Assembly (NCBI RefSeq): GCF_009496285.1 | Contig: NZ_WIJK01000009.1 | Coordinates: 1-64,000, forward strand | Direction: 5' to 3' | Origin: Streptococcus mitis | Lineage (GTDB): Bacteria > Bacillota > Bacilli > Lactobacillales > Streptococcaceae | Length of the DNA: 64,000 nt | Shown: piece after piece, positions 50,607 through 59,673 of the stretch | How positions within the stretch are numbered: position 1 is the first letter of the stretch | How the letters are laid out: each line of letters opens with the position of its first letter | Notes under the pieces: generated by a model | The model's input: only the letters and a program-made list of their open reading frames with translations | What the model was told of the DNA's origin: nothing | Databases searched by the model: none | Program-made: the position numbers and the translations under genes

Positions 50607-51941
50607 TTATTCTAATCCACGGAAATAGTCTGTATCAATCTCACGGTAAGGCTGGATATCCTGAACATACTCCAATACACCTTGAAATTCTCCATTTTCA
50701 TCGTGTACTGCAGCATAGGTGATATGGACAAACTTACCTCGTGACTCGGACTTGAACCACATCTCGTACTTGTCCTTGACCCCGTCACGAAGACCTTTCA
50801 TAATGGTCTTTACCTTATCAAGGTACTTGGGTGGGTGACAAAGCTCAACATTTCGCCCTACTTGAGAAGGTGTCCGCTTGAAAATCATTTCATCTGCTGG
50901 CGTATTGTCATTGTAATACTGGAAAATATCATCCTTATTAACAAAGGTAATTTCCATTGGCAGATGGTTGAGAATAAGATTAGCCTGCTCGACTGACAGA
51001 TAGCCATTACCAAAAGCCTGTTGACTATGGCGATCTACTACCGCTTCCTTTTCCTTAGGTGTGAAGGTGATAGTAAACTGACCTTCTGGCGTGTCGATAA
51101 CCTTCTGAACTTGGTCTTCTACAGTTTCTGGCTGACTTGGCTCTTCTACACTTTTCTTCTCAACAAAGCTTTTACGTTCAGGAACCCATTTCTCAGACGG
51201 ACGGATAATGGCATAGCCATAAGCATCACTTTCCTCGGCAATCTGAATCCAGTCATCCTGGGTAAAGGATTCGAGTAGAATCATGAGGAGGATGGATTCT
51301 TCCTTAAAAATCATACTCTCAAATTCTGTCGCAAAAGCTTCAAAATCTGCCTTTACAGTGCTAATAGACACTTCTGGTAGGGACTTGGCTGTCGTCAAGG
51401 CTTTTTGAAAGAGTTCCCTGATTTGGTCATCCACTCCCCACATGACTTTTGGTGGCGAATCATGTCCATAACGTTCCATGATAGGAAAGAAGAGTTCTTC
51501 CTTGCGCTGGTAGTGACGGTCAAACTGACCTACAAGTCCCATCTGGCGAACCAAACCCTTACGCATCTCCGCAAGCATTTCCTCATCCTCCATAGACTCA
51601 TACGTGTCTAACAGTCTACGAACACGAATCAAGGCAGCACGGAGGGCTAGATTTTCATCCTTAAAAACACGGACAGGATGACCTGGATGGTCGGTATCTT
51701 CAACTTCAACACCCCTAACAGCATTTTTAAAGAGATTGGCATGGACATCACAAAGCTCCATGACATCTTCAAAGGTCACACCTGAGTCAGAGTTCATCAA
51801 CTCGTGCTCCATGAGAGAAATCTCGATAGCTGATACACCTGTAAAGGTTTCATCAAAGCGTTCCTGAACGGATTCAGGGGAGGCTCCATTATGCAATTCT
51901 AATAAAATATCCCGTAGGACATGAATTCGTTCATCTGCCAT
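50607..51941 (-). CDS. DUF438/hemerythrin-like/PAS protein
   Basis: The 444-residue cytoplasmic protein has an N-terminal DUF438 domain, a hemerythrin-like HHE region with HANLFKNAVRGVE and FDRHYQRKEELFFPIMERYGHD (His and Glu metal ligands), and a C-terminal PAS-type sensor (about 325-444, ITYAAVHDENGEFQGVLEYVQD). Such proteins likely sense oxygen, nitric oxide or redox state by a di-iron centre. Its start overlaps the DUF1858 stop (TAATG). Confidence 0.85.
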   Translation of the reverse strand: MADERIHVLRDILLELHNGASPESVQERFDETFTGVSAIEISLMEHELMNSDSGVTFEDVMELCDVHANLFKNAVRGVEVEDTDHPGHPVRVFKDENLALRAALIRVRRLLDTYESMEDEEMLAEMRKGLVRQMGLVGQFDRHYQRKEELFFPIMERYGHDSPPKVMWGVDDQIRELFQKALTTAKSLPEVSISTVKADFEAFATEFESMIFKEESILLMILLESFTQDDWIQIAEESDAYGYAIIRPSEKWVPERKSFVEKKSVEEPSQPETVEDQVQKVIDTPEGQFTITFTPKEKEAVVDRHSQQAFGNGYLSVEQANLILNHLPMEITFVNKDDIFQYYNDNTPADEMIFKRTPSQVGRNVELCHPPKYLDKVKTIMKGLRDGVKDKYEMWFKSESRGKFVHITYAAVHDENGEFQGVLEYVQDIQPYREIDTDYFRGLE

Positions 51942-52174
51942 TAGTCTAATCCAATCACTTCGTAACCATTTGCTTCCAGTGTGCGTACAATCTTGTCCAT
52001 AGGAGTTCCCTCCAGCTTAGCCCCCTGTTTGAGCGATACTTTTCGTCCGACTGTATTTCGCATCAAGGGATTTGCAAGAGGTTTAAAACCAAGTTCTACT
52101 AGGATATCCAAAACTTCTGGATGCTTGTCCACCACTTCCGCAACAGGAATAGATACATCAATGATATTGTCCAT
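51941..52174 (-). CDS. DUF1858 family protein
   Basis: A 77-residue protein of the DUF1858 family (DNIIDVSIPVAEVVDKHPEV). DUF1858 domains are commonly fused or adjacent to DUF438/hemerythrin proteins, and ScdA-like repair proteins (RIC) have a similar N-terminal domain. The start at 52174 follows GGAGG five bases ahead; earlier Met codons sit on that site. An extended -10 TGGTATAAT precedes. Confidence 0.8.
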   Translation of the reverse strand: MDNIIDVSIPVAEVVDKHPEVLDILVELGFKPLANPLMRNTVGRKVSLKQGAKLEGTPMDKIVRTLEANGYEVIGLD

Positions 52175-52241
52175 CATAACCTCCATCATATTCTCTAACA
52201 GTTTTTTCTTTTTTATTATACCACAAGGGCAAAGATTAAAA

Positions 52242-52268
52242 AACTAGCAGTAGAAGACTTGCTAGTTT
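52242..52268 (-). terminator. Terminator of the EcsC-type operon
   Basis: AAACTAGCA pairs with TGCTAGTTTTTT on the minus strand, about 85 bases beyond the microprotein stop. Confidence 0.8.
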
Positions 52269-52352
52269 ATTTCGTATCACTTCATTATTTCTAAATATAT
52301 AGATTCTTCCTAGTAAATATCCCAAAGTCTTAATGTATCTTTAGTATTATCA

Positions 52353-52505
52353 TTAAAGAAGTTTGAAAAACCAGTCTATGATTTTGAAAAGAATCTTATA
52401 GAACAGTAATTGGAAGGCGAAAGAGATTAGGAACCAGAGTATTTTTATCAGACCAACAATTGGTGTTATAAAAAGAAGAGTAAAGAACCTCCAAAAAGAT
52501 TTCAT
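52353..52505 (-). CDS. 50-residue hydrophobic membrane microprotein
   Basis: A short frame begins ATGAAATCTTTTTGGAGG and ends TAA at 52353; the protein starts MKSFWRFFTLLFITPIVG and is rich in Phe, Ile and Leu, with two possible membrane helices separated by a short stretch. Its ATG overlaps the stop of the previous gene as ATGA, a sign of translational coupling. Nothing in it is recognised. Overlap, hydrophobic pattern and position before the operon terminator support a real gene. Confidence 0.65.
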   Translation of the reverse strand: MKSFWRFFTLLFITPIVGLIKILWFLISFAFQLLFYKILFKIIDWFFKLL

Positions 52506-52684
52506 TCTTTATCCTCCGGTTTCATCAACCAAGTGGCTGTATCCATAAGCTTATCTACGAGAACTAATTTCGCCAAACTAACTACTGTGTTTTCATCTTT
52601 TTTTATGGTTTCTGCAACTTTTAAAGCTTGCCTTGTAAGAAGATAATTACCGTAGGTTTTGGCCAGTACTGTTATGATCCCCAT
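52502..52684 (-). CDS. Hypothetical 60-residue protein in EcsC operon
   Basis: The product (MGIITVLAKTYGNYLLTRQA...) is 60 residues from the ATG at 52684, which lies one base after the EcsC stop with GGAG eight bases before. A longer frame would run back into the EcsC gene and is rejected. It is helical and basic-acidic mixed, with no recognised domain. Stop overlaps the microprotein start. Confidence 0.65.
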   Translation of the reverse strand: MGIITVLAKTYGNYLLTRQALKVAETIKKDENTVVSLAKLVLVDKLMDTATWLMKPEDKE

Positions 52685-52685
52685 G

Positions 52686-53465
52686 TCATTCTCCTTCGAT
52701 GATTTCAACCTCTTTTTGGATAGTGGCAACATCTCTTTGATATTGTGCTTCATCGTAGTTAATCAATTTGGACAATTCTTTTTGCAATCTTTCTCCCATG
52801 GGTTTCATAGTCGCAAAGGTTAAGCCACCTGATAGGACTCCACCTAAGATAGGAATAACTTTTCCCATCCCCTTAACCAATCCTCCCTTAGTTAGATTCA
52901 CTCCAAAGATTTTCAGAACTTTTTCCAAAATTGGATACCAAAGAGTCTTTGTCAAAGCCTTTTTGTTCACAATTTTCATCACTTGCTTAGCAACTGTAAC
53001 CCCACCAGAACGAAGTAGAGTGCCCGCACCATTTACTCCCAACATCACTCCCAGATAGAGCAAGAGGGTATCTTTAGCTTCTTCGCTCAGCTCATTTCGC
53101 GAAGCCCAGAGATCATCGTAGCCGTAAATATAGCCTAGCTCCTGGGCTAGTTTCAATGAAAATGCGTAAAACTGGGCTACATCTGTCGGAATGGTAACTG
53201 CCATGGCAATACCTCCAGGCAAACCTGCCAAAACAGATGTCCCACTTGCCAGTAAAACATTATCTTTAATACAGGCATTGGCCACTCGATCTAAGGTTTC
53301 CTGAGATAATAAAGCTGTCGGCCCTTCTTCCAATAATCTTGGAATATCCTTTGAAGCCACTTCCTTAGAGAATTTGTCCATTAAAAATTTTGACCGATTC
53401 ACTTTGACGACAGGAAGTTTTACTACCTGTTGCAACACTTGCATCGCCACATCTTCTTTAGCCAT
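52686..53465 (-). CDS. EcsC-family protein
   Basis: A 259-residue protein of the EcsC family, with hydrophobic stretches (LLASGTSVLAGLPGGIAMAV; LLLYLGVMLGVNGAGTLLRS; VIPILGGVLSGGLTFATMK). EcsC-type domains are found beside ABC transporters and membrane-associated systems; the function is not known. The start at 53465 follows GGAG at 6 bases. It leads a three-gene operon of small membrane proteins. Confidence 0.78.
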   Translation of the reverse strand: MAKEDVAMQVLQQVVKLPVVKVNRSKFLMDKFSKEVASKDIPRLLEEGPTALLSQETLDRVANACIKDNVLLASGTSVLAGLPGGIAMAVTIPTDVAQFYAFSLKLAQELGYIYGYDDLWASRNELSEEAKDTLLLYLGVMLGVNGAGTLLRSGGVTVAKQVMKIVNKKALTKTLWYPILEKVLKIFGVNLTKGGLVKGMGKVIPILGGVLSGGLTFATMKPMGERLQKELSKLINYDEAQYQRDVATIQKEVEIIEGE

Positions 53466-53597
53466 CTCTATCTCCATTTTTCATTCATATCAAGCTTTAT
53501 CTTATCATATTTATGGAATAAATGATATTTTCAAGATCTATTTTATTTCCTTGATTTCTACTCATCTAATCTGATTAGACAACGACCTACTTATAGA

Positions 53598-53668
53598 CAC
53601 ACAAAAAAGAGGGTTGCCCCTCTTTCTGCTTAATGTTTATCCAGATTGCATAGCATTTCGTCAATCTT
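53598..53668 (-). repeat. Left copy of the rbfA-tail direct repeat
   Basis: These 71 bases match 55981-56051 at 66 positions. They contain a remnant of the last 13 codons of rbfA (KIDEMLCNLDKH then TAA, with two changed residues) and a duplicate of its terminator (53602-53627). The stop codon of the SPFH gene lies across its right edge. It marks the distal end of the island. Confidence 0.9.
53602..53627 (-). terminator. Duplicated terminator after the island
   Basis: AAAGAGGGGCAACCCTCTTTTTT on the minus strand is split here as AAAGAGGGG, CAA, CCCTCTTTTTT. Same sequence as the terminator after rbfA. Confidence 0.85.
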
Positions 53669-54776
53669 ATAAGTCCATAATTTCTTTTTTCTTTCGATCA
53701 AACTCTTCCTGAGATAATATATCTGCATCTAAAAGTGATTTTAGTTTAGTAAGAGCTTCGATTTGCTCATCAAAAGATAAACTTGGTTTAGTTGCTTTTT
53801 CATCTAACTGTTGTGCCATATTCATACCAAAAATCATCCCCGCACCATCTCCTAGCCCATGTTGTTCGATCCCTGATGCGACTTTTTGTTGTGCAGCAAT
53901 ATTAGAAGCTTTCTGCGATACATCATCAAAAGCCTTTAAATTCATCTTATTTGATGAAAAGTTCTTAACTAATTCCTTAGATTCTGGTGAGAATTCTATA
54001 TTAGCAATCGCAACTTTTATAATCTCAAACCCAAAACGATCTTTCCAAGTACCAGCATACTGTTCATCATTCGATACTTGTTTTGCAAGTACTGATGCTT
54101 GTGATGGTAGCTGTGAAATACGATAAGTTGTTGATAACGAATTAAGGGCAACGATAAAGGATTGAAGAAATTCCGTGACTATCTGAGCCCTTGCTTGAGC
54201 ACTATCAAAGCTATAGTAGGTCACATTTGCAGGAAGGAAATTTTTTACAAACTTGATAGCGTCCGTAATTTGAATAGAAAAAGTTCCAAAAGCACGTACT
54301 TCTAAGTCTGTACCATAAAACAAGTCGTTATACATAACCGGACCACGAGTACCAAACCTAATATCGCGAATTTCTCTCAAATTGACAAAACAAATCTGTT
54401 TTTGCTGATCACTTTGTCCGCCAAATCCAACACGATTAACAACATTATCAAACAGTGATTTTTTTAGCCCATCACCATTAAAAACACTACTCTCCCCATT
54501 TTGATATTCATATCCACCTGGTTCAGTGATAATTTCTTCTATTCCAGACTGACTAAAAATAAAAGCAGCAGTATTTTCAGGAATAAATATCTTAGACCCA
54601 TTTGAAATGACACCTATAGACCCCTGACTATTAACTCCTCTACCATTATTACTGACTTGAAGAACACCCGGACTTACAGCTGTATGTTCATCAAAAGCCT
54701 GAACTGTAATAATCTCCTTCCATTGATCTGCAAAAGTACCACTAATTGAATCTGTAAATGCTTTAATTATTCCCAT
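53667..54776 (-). CDS. SPFH-domain protein with C-terminal SHOCT domain (YdjI/virion-core-like)
   Basis: A 369-residue protein of the SPFH/virion core family (COG4260 type). The opening MGIIKAFTDSISGTFADQWK, the band-7-like domain (about 40-270) with RFGTRGPVMYNDLFYG, and the C-terminal SHOCT motif (DEQIEALTKLKSLLDADILS then QEEFDRKKKEIM) are visible. It has no membrane segment. In Bacillus the homologue YdjI recruits PspA-like stress machinery to the membrane. It ends inside the rbfA-tail repeat and follows the zinc-ribbon gene by 10 bases. Confidence 0.85.
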   Translation of the reverse strand: MGIIKAFTDSISGTFADQWKEIITVQAFDEHTAVSPGVLQVSNNGRGVNSQGSIGVISNGSKIFIPENTAAFIFSQSGIEEIITEPGGYEYQNGESSVFNGDGLKKSLFDNVVNRVGFGGQSDQQKQICFVNLREIRDIRFGTRGPVMYNDLFYGTDLEVRAFGTFSIQITDAIKFVKNFLPANVTYYSFDSAQARAQIVTEFLQSFIVALNSLSTTYRISQLPSQASVLAKQVSNDEQYAGTWKDRFGFEIIKVAIANIEFSPESKELVKNFSSNKMNLKAFDDVSQKASNIAAQQKVASGIEQHGLGDGAGMIFGMNMAQQLDEKATKPSLSFDEQIEALTKLKSLLDADILSQEEFDRKKKEIMDL

Positions 54777-54786
54777 ATTTCATCTC

Positions 54787-55344
54787 CTACAAGGTCTGTT
54801 CCATATCACAAAAACTACATTTGACAGTTTGTTTTACGGTTCCAGACAGAGGAGCTCCACAAAAACTGCATTTAGTAGATAGTCTCTCTGGTTCTGCATC
54901 CTTAATACCAAACCCTTCTTTGAAAGTGTCAAACGTATCTTTTAGAGTCTCTGCCAAAATTTCTACACCAAATAAGCTATTATCACCCAAGGTTGCAAAG
55001 TTGCTTGTATCACCAGAGATTAATTTAATAATATTCGTTGCCCACTTTTCAGTATCCTTAGTATTAGAGAATGAGAAGATAACTTGTCCACCATTATAAT
55101 AGATTTCTAATCGTTTCATACCATTGGATTTTGTAACTGAAACTTGTGGTTTCCCCTCAAAAACCTTAATTTGGTTAATTGGTATAGTAGTTTGATCTTT
55201 TTTTCCTCCAAAAATACCTTTTTTGATATGTATTAAGTGTAGATTTGTTAAAATTAATTCATCTGTAGACAAACCATTTTTCCCAAAACTCACATGGTCA
55301 CTATTCATAACCATGTATTCATGAGGTAACAATTGATAGTCCAT
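54787..55344 (-). CDS. PH-like domain protein with C-terminal zinc ribbon
   Basis: About 185 residues: a PH-like beta domain (MDYQLLPHEYMVMNSDHV, TNLHLIHIKKGIFGGKKDQT, KNGT-type strands) and a C-terminal treble-clef zinc ribbon with two CSFC knuckles (TKCSFCGAPL, VKCSFCDMEQ). The start at 55344 is chosen for GGAG six bases upstream; an ATG four codons earlier is possible. It sits between a lipoprotein and an SPFH gene and probably links them. Function inferred only. Confidence 0.72.
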   Translation of the reverse strand: MDYQLLPHEYMVMNSDHVSFGKNGLSTDELILTNLHLIHIKKGIFGGKKDQTTIPINQIKVFEGKPQVSVTKSNGMKRLEIYYNGGQVIFSFSNTKDTEKWATNIIKLISGDTSNFATLGDNSLFGVEILAETLKDTFDTFKEGFGIKDAEPERLSTKCSFCGAPLSGTVKQTVKCSFCDMEQTL

Positions 55345-55364
55345 CCCAAACTCCATTCTTCTTA

Positions 55365-55856
55365 TTAAAGACTAGCTTTCCACTGTTCTACTTGATCGTG
55401 TAGAGAATCACGATATTCCTTTAAAAACTGAATTATTTCCTCTTTTCCTTGAATAGGTGCTTTCTTCAATGGACCATATTGTTTTTTCTGTTCTTCCATT
55501 TCTTTTTTAGTACTATCTTTTAATTCTTGAATAGAAGCACTATCTTCTAAAGCGGTTCCCTTAAAGGCTTCATCTGCTTCGGTATAGTAATTATTGACAA
55601 TTTTCTCATACATAGTCAAATAATCTTCATAAGTTTTGATAGACTCAATTGTCTCATCACTGACATCTTGTGGATTAAAGTCACTAGAACCTAATTTATC
55701 TTTTGCTTTATCTAAAAATCCTTTTTTCCCAGAACTTTCTGTTTTACTATCACTAGATGAATTACTTGTTTTTTCAGACAGAGAACTACAAGCAACTAGA
55801 GTAGAAACAGACAGACATAGTAAGGCTAAACGACAAACTTTTTTTACATTATTCAT
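55365..55856 (-). CDS. Putative lipoprotein
   Basis: A 163-residue lipoprotein: signal peptide MNNVKKVCRLALLCLSVSTL with lipobox LVAC (Cys23), a Ser/Lys-rich linker (about 24-50), and a helical soluble domain. It lies first in the island operon, with AAGGAGA and an AT-rich promoter region (TATGAT) upstream. Family not recognised. The lipid anchor would place it outside the membrane, opposite the SPFH protein. Confidence 0.78.
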   Translation of the reverse strand: MNNVKKVCRLALLCLSVSTLVACSSLSEKTSNSSSDSKTESSGKKGFLDKAKDKLGSSDFNPQDVSDETIESIKTYEDYLTMYEKIVNNYYTEADEAFKGTALEDSASIQELKDSTKKEMEEQKKQYGPLKKAPIQGKEEIIQFLKEYRDSLHDQVEQWKASL

Positions 55857-55980
55857 TAATAGAATCTCCTTTTATTTATGAAATTATCATATCATATTTC
55901 CTAAAAAAAAAAAGCATTTTATAAATACAGAATCTCATTTTTAAAAGAATATTTTTCCATTTTAAATTCCACCTATTTTC

Positions 55981-56051
55981 CACACAAAAAAGAGGGTTGC
56001 CCCTCTTTCTACTTAGTTTTTATCCAGATTGCGTAGCATCTCGTCAATCTT
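55981..56051 (-). repeat. Right copy of the rbfA-tail direct repeat
   Basis: The end of rbfA (codons for [12 protein letters not shown] and stop) and its terminator, 71 bases, repeated at 53598-53668 with five differences. The region between this and the lipoprotein (55857-55980) is very AT-rich. Confidence 0.9.
55985..56010 (-). terminator. rbfA terminator
   Basis: AAAGAGGGG and CCCTCTTTTTT pair around CAA, directly after the rbfA stop; closes the rimP-infB-rbfA operon. Confidence 0.88.
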
Positions 56052-56363
56052 GTTTCCATACTCTATGGATTCATCTTTGACGAAAGTTAAGTCTGGAATT
56101 TTGTACAATTTCAAATTGCGACCCAGTTCACGTTTGATTGTTCCAGTTGCTTTTTCAAGCCCGATTTGAGCTTTTTGGTTATCTGAAGCCAGGTTACTCA
56201 AAATAGTGTAGTAAACCTTAGCCATAGATAAGTCCCCTAGCATCTGAACATCAGTGATAGTCACACCTTGGACTCGTGGATCACGGACTTTCTTTTGCAA
56301 AATCTCATTGACTTCGCGCTTGATCTCCATGCCCACACGATCCGTACGGAAATGATTTGCCAT
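56013..56363 (-). CDS. rbfA: Ribosome-binding factor A
   Basis: The 116-residue KH-like protein assists 30S maturation and cold adaptation. [36 protein letters not shown] and the C-terminal [10 protein letters not shown] are standard. It is the last gene of the nusA-infB operon; the last 13 codons are duplicated downstream of the adjacent island. Confidence 0.96.
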   Translation of the reverse strand: MANHFRTDRVGMEIKREVNEILQKKVRDPRVQGVTITDVQMLGDLSMAKVYYTILSNLASDNQKAQIGLEKATGTIKRELGRNLKLYKIPDLTFVKDESIEYGNKIDEMLRNLDKN

Positions 56364-56531
56364 GCTTTTTTCCTTTCTCTCAATTGAACCAAAAGCTAGG
56401 CCAGCAGACCTAGCTTTGTCTAGTAGATAGAGGAACTAGAGCCATTTGAATCTAGGAAACAAGCCTTAGATAGAACTACGAGTTCATCAAGGCGCTGTTG
56501 ACGACGAGTCAAATCGGCTATCGTTTCTCTA

Positions 56532-59357
56532 TTATCGTTTGATTTCTTCCATGATGTAGGCTTCAATCACATCATCCATCTTAAGATCATTGTAGCCGTC
56601 AATCATGAGACCACCTTCACGGCCGTTTGTAACTTCTTTAACGTCATCTTTATAGTGTTTCAAGCTAGCTAGAGCGCCATCGTAAATAACAACACCATCA
56701 CGGATAACACGGACTTTAGAGTCACGGGTAACTTTACCGCTGGTAACCATGAATCCTCCGATTGTTCCCACTTTAGATACCTTGAAGGTTTCGCGGATGA
56801 TCGCTTCACCGATAACTTTTTCTTTAAATTCTGGGTCAAGCATCCCTTTCATGGCTTCTTCCATCTCTTCGATAACCTTGTAGATGATGCTGTGGAGACG
56901 GATCTCTACATCGTCAGCTTCTGCTTGTTGACGAGCTTGTGGTGTAGGGCGTACGTTGAAACCAACGATAAAGGCATTTGAAGCTTCTGCAAGGGTCACG
57001 TCAGATTCGTTGATGGCACCGACAGCTGCATGGACGATAGTTACTTTAACACCTTCCACATCAATCTTTTGAAGTGATGCAGAGAGAGCTTCAACAGAAC
57101 CTTGTACGTCGGCTTTGATGATGACGTTAACAGACTTGAGTTCTCCTGCTTTAAGGGTATCAAAGAGGTTTTCAAGGCTGACACGTTGAGTAGCTTGACG
57201 TTGCTTCATAAGAGCACGTTTAGCACGTTCTTCACCAGCTGCACGGGCAGATTTTTCATCTTCGTAAACGGCAAAGTGGTCACCTGCCATTGGCGCTTCG
57301 TTCAAACCTGTGATCGATACTGGTGTTGATGGGCCTGCAACCTTCACACGACGTCCAAGGTCGTTAGTCATAGCACGGACACGTCCAAAAGTATTTCCGA
57401 CAACGATTGGATCTTGGACATTCAAAGTACCTTGTTGAACAAGAAGGGTTGCGACCGCACCTTTTCCTTTATCCAAGCGAGCTTCGATAACCGTACCGAT
57501 GGCACGAACTGTTGGATCAGCTTTGAGCTCTTGAATTTCAGCCACAAGTAGGACAGTTTCCAAGAGTTCATCGATATTTTGGTTGAACTTGGCTGAGATT
57601 TCTACGAACTCAGAATCTCCACCCCAAGCTGTTGACATAACTCCATGTTCAGCCAATTCACCGATCACACGTTCTGGGTTGGCACCTGGTTTATCAATCT
57701 TGTTGATGGCTACGATGATTGGAACGTTGGCTGCTTTTGAGTGGTTGATGGCTTCGATTGTCTGAGGCATAACACCGTCATCTGCCGCTACAACCAAGAT
57801 GGTAATATCGGTAACAGACGCACCACGCGCACGCATAGATGTAAAGGCCGCGTGTCCTGGTGTATCAAGGAAGGTAATCTTCTTGCCATTTTCAACGATT
57901 TGGTAGGCACCGATATGCTGAGTGATACCACCTGCTTCACCTGTCGCAACACGAGAATTACGAAGGGTATCCAAGAGGGTTGTCTTACCATGGTCAACGT
58001 GTCCCATGATGGTAACAACTGGTGGACGCTCTACAAGTTCATCTTCATTGAGATAACCATCTTCAGCGAAGAAACGTTCGATATCAGCATTGTCCACTTC
58101 AACCTTTTGTTTAGCATCAATACCGTAATCTACCATGAGGAGTTCGATTGTTTCACCGTCCAAGGACTGGTTTTGTGTCGCCATCACGCCCATCATGAAG
58201 AGTTTCTTAACAATCTCAGCTGGTTCGCGCTTGATACGTTTTGCAATTTCCGCGACGGTCATACCATCTGTATATTCAAATTCTGTTGGCAATTCATGGA
58301 ACTTACGCTCTGTAACAGGTTTTGGTGCCTGATTACGGTTGTTTTTGTTATTGCCTTTTTTATTCTTTTTGTTATTGTTCCAGTTACTATTTCTTTGATT
58401 TCTCACTTGATTTTGACTACTTCGATTCTTTTGTTGTTTTCTAGGACCATCTTCTTCGTGATCAAAATCGTCACGTTCTTTGTCTGGTCGGGCTTGTTTC
58501 TTACGACGTGTATCCACTACAGGTTCTTTAGCTGCAGGAGCTACTTCAACCACTGGTTGAACTTGCTGTACTTGTTCAGCCAATTTAGCAGCTTCTTCAA
58601 AGATTTCCTCAGGTTCCTTGCGTTTGTTTGCTTGGGCCAAGGCTTCTTTAGCTGCTTGAGTTTGCTTGAAGCGTTCCTCACTTGAACGAGCATATTCTGC
58701 ATTTTGCTCTGCCTTTAGAGCAGCTGCACGGGCTTTAAAGTCAATGCGAGGGCCTGCTTGATTTGGACGTTTGTCCTCTTGCTGGCGGCGATCATTTCCG
58801 CGATTTTGCTGACCTTGTTGTTTTTTACCTTGATCATTGAATCGACGGTTGTCACGATTGCCTTGACCTTGTTTACCACCATTACGGTTATCATTTTTTT
58901 GACGGTTTCCGTTTTGTTGTTGGTCACGGTTATTGCCCTTATTTTGCTTGCGTCGTTCAGCCTGCTCTTTTGCACGAGCTTCACGCTCAGCCTTAAAGTT
59001 TCGACTCTGCGGTTTTACTGGCGCCACTCTTTCTTCTTTAGGGGCAACCGCTGCTGCTGGTTTTACCTCTTCCTTAGCTACAGCTAGTTTTACTGGCGCC
59101 ACTTTTTCCTCTTTAGGGGCAACAGCTGCTGCTGGTTTTGCCTCTTCCTTAGCGTCAACTGGCTTTGGAGCCACAGGTTTCGATTCTACCTTTGGAGCAG
59201 CAGACTTAAAGCTGGCAGCGATTTTTGCAGCGACAGCTTCTTCCACACTTGATGAGTGGCTTTTTACATCCAAGCCCAACTCTTTTGCACGCGCTACAAC
59301 TTCCTTACTTTCTTTTCCAAGTTCTTTCGCGATTTCGTACAATCTTTTCTTAGACAA
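56532..59357 (-). CDS. infB: Translation initiation factor IF-2
   Basis: The 941-residue GTPase brings fMet-tRNA to the 30S. It has a long, variable N-terminal region (about 1-440) rich in Lys, Ala, Gln and Asn, with a 25-residue tandem repeat, then the G domain with [27 protein letters not shown] and NKIDK, and domains II to IV. It is preceded by ylxQ (16 bases), typical of the rimP-nusA-ylxR-ylxQ-infB-rbfA operon. Confidence 0.97.
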   Translation of the reverse strand: MSKKRLYEIAKELGKESKEVVARAKELGLDVKSHSSSVEEAVAAKIAASFKSAAPKVESKPVAPKPVDAKEEAKPAAAVAPKEEKVAPVKLAVAKEEVKPAAAVAPKEERVAPVKPQSRNFKAEREARAKEQAERRKQNKGNNRDQQQNGNRQKNDNRNGGKQGQGNRDNRRFNDQGKKQQGQQNRGNDRRQQEDKRPNQAGPRIDFKARAAALKAEQNAEYARSSEERFKQTQAAKEALAQANKRKEPEEIFEEAAKLAEQVQQVQPVVEVAPAAKEPVVDTRRKKQARPDKERDDFDHEEDGPRKQQKNRSSQNQVRNQRNSNWNNNKKNKKGNNKNNRNQAPKPVTERKFHELPTEFEYTDGMTVAEIAKRIKREPAEIVKKLFMMGVMATQNQSLDGETIELLMVDYGIDAKQKVEVDNADIERFFAEDGYLNEDELVERPPVVTIMGHVDHGKTTLLDTLRNSRVATGEAGGITQHIGAYQIVENGKKITFLDTPGHAAFTSMRARGASVTDITILVVAADDGVMPQTIEAINHSKAANVPIIVAINKIDKPGANPERVIGELAEHGVMSTAWGGDSEFVEISAKFNQNIDELLETVLLVAEIQELKADPTVRAIGTVIEARLDKGKGAVATLLVQQGTLNVQDPIVVGNTFGRVRAMTNDLGRRVKVAGPSTPVSITGLNEAPMAGDHFAVYEDEKSARAAGEERAKRALMKQRQATQRVSLENLFDTLKAGELKSVNVIIKADVQGSVEALSASLQKIDVEGVKVTIVHAAVGAINESDVTLAEASNAFIVGFNVRPTPQARQQAEADDVEIRLHSIIYKVIEEMEEAMKGMLDPEFKEKVIGEAIIRETFKVSKVGTIGGFMVTSGKVTRDSKVRVIRDGVVIYDGALASLKHYKDDVKEVTNGREGGLMIDGYNDLKMDDVIEAYIMEEIKR
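59018..59160 (-). repeat. 75-bp tandem repeat within infB
   Basis: Two adjacent copies of a 75-bp unit (about 59018-59092 and 59093-59160) encode AKEE(A/V)[11 protein letters not shown](K/R)VAP in the IF-2 N-terminal linker. In-frame repeat number may vary between strains. Confidence 0.7.
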
Positions 59358-59373
59358 ATCATGTCCTCCTCTT

Positions 59374-59673
59374 CTATTCCATAAGAGACCTCATTTTCTT
59401 TGTAAATCCAGCATCTGTCACAGCCAATACTTTTCTTGATTTCCCGACTGCTATGCTTAATTCCAGTGTTGAAAACACGGTAATAACTTCTACTTGATAA
59501 TAATGACTTTTATCCTGAATCTTCTTGGTCAAGTTGGGAGCGGCATCATGAGCGAGAAATACCAGCTTTACTTTCTGGTCTTGGATAGCCTTAACGACCA
59601 TTTCTTCACCCGAGATGATTTTCCCTGCTCGTTGAGCAAGACCCAAGAGATTGGCAATTTTTTGCTTATTCAA
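59374..59673 (-). CDS. ylxQ: YlxQ, L7Ae-family RNA-binding protein
   Basis: A 99-residue L7Ae/L30e-like protein ([32 protein letters not shown]) that likely binds kink-turn RNA. It overlaps ylxR by 8 bases and lies just before infB. Its function in bacteria is not settled. Confidence 0.9.
   Translation of the reverse strand: MNKQKIANLLGLAQRAGKIISGEEMVVKAIQDQKVKLVFLAHDAAPNLTKKIQDKSHYYQVEVITVFSTLELSIAVGKSRKVLAVTDAGFTKKMRSLME

Noticed and set aside
53598..56051. Prophage or integrative element with integrase
   Set aside because: No integrase, phage structural or conjugation genes occur between or beside the direct repeats.
57741..58685. 314-codon frame on the plus strand
   Set aside because: Shadow of infB; composition is poor in normal protein patterns (Cys/Phe/Thr-rich) and no start signals are seen.
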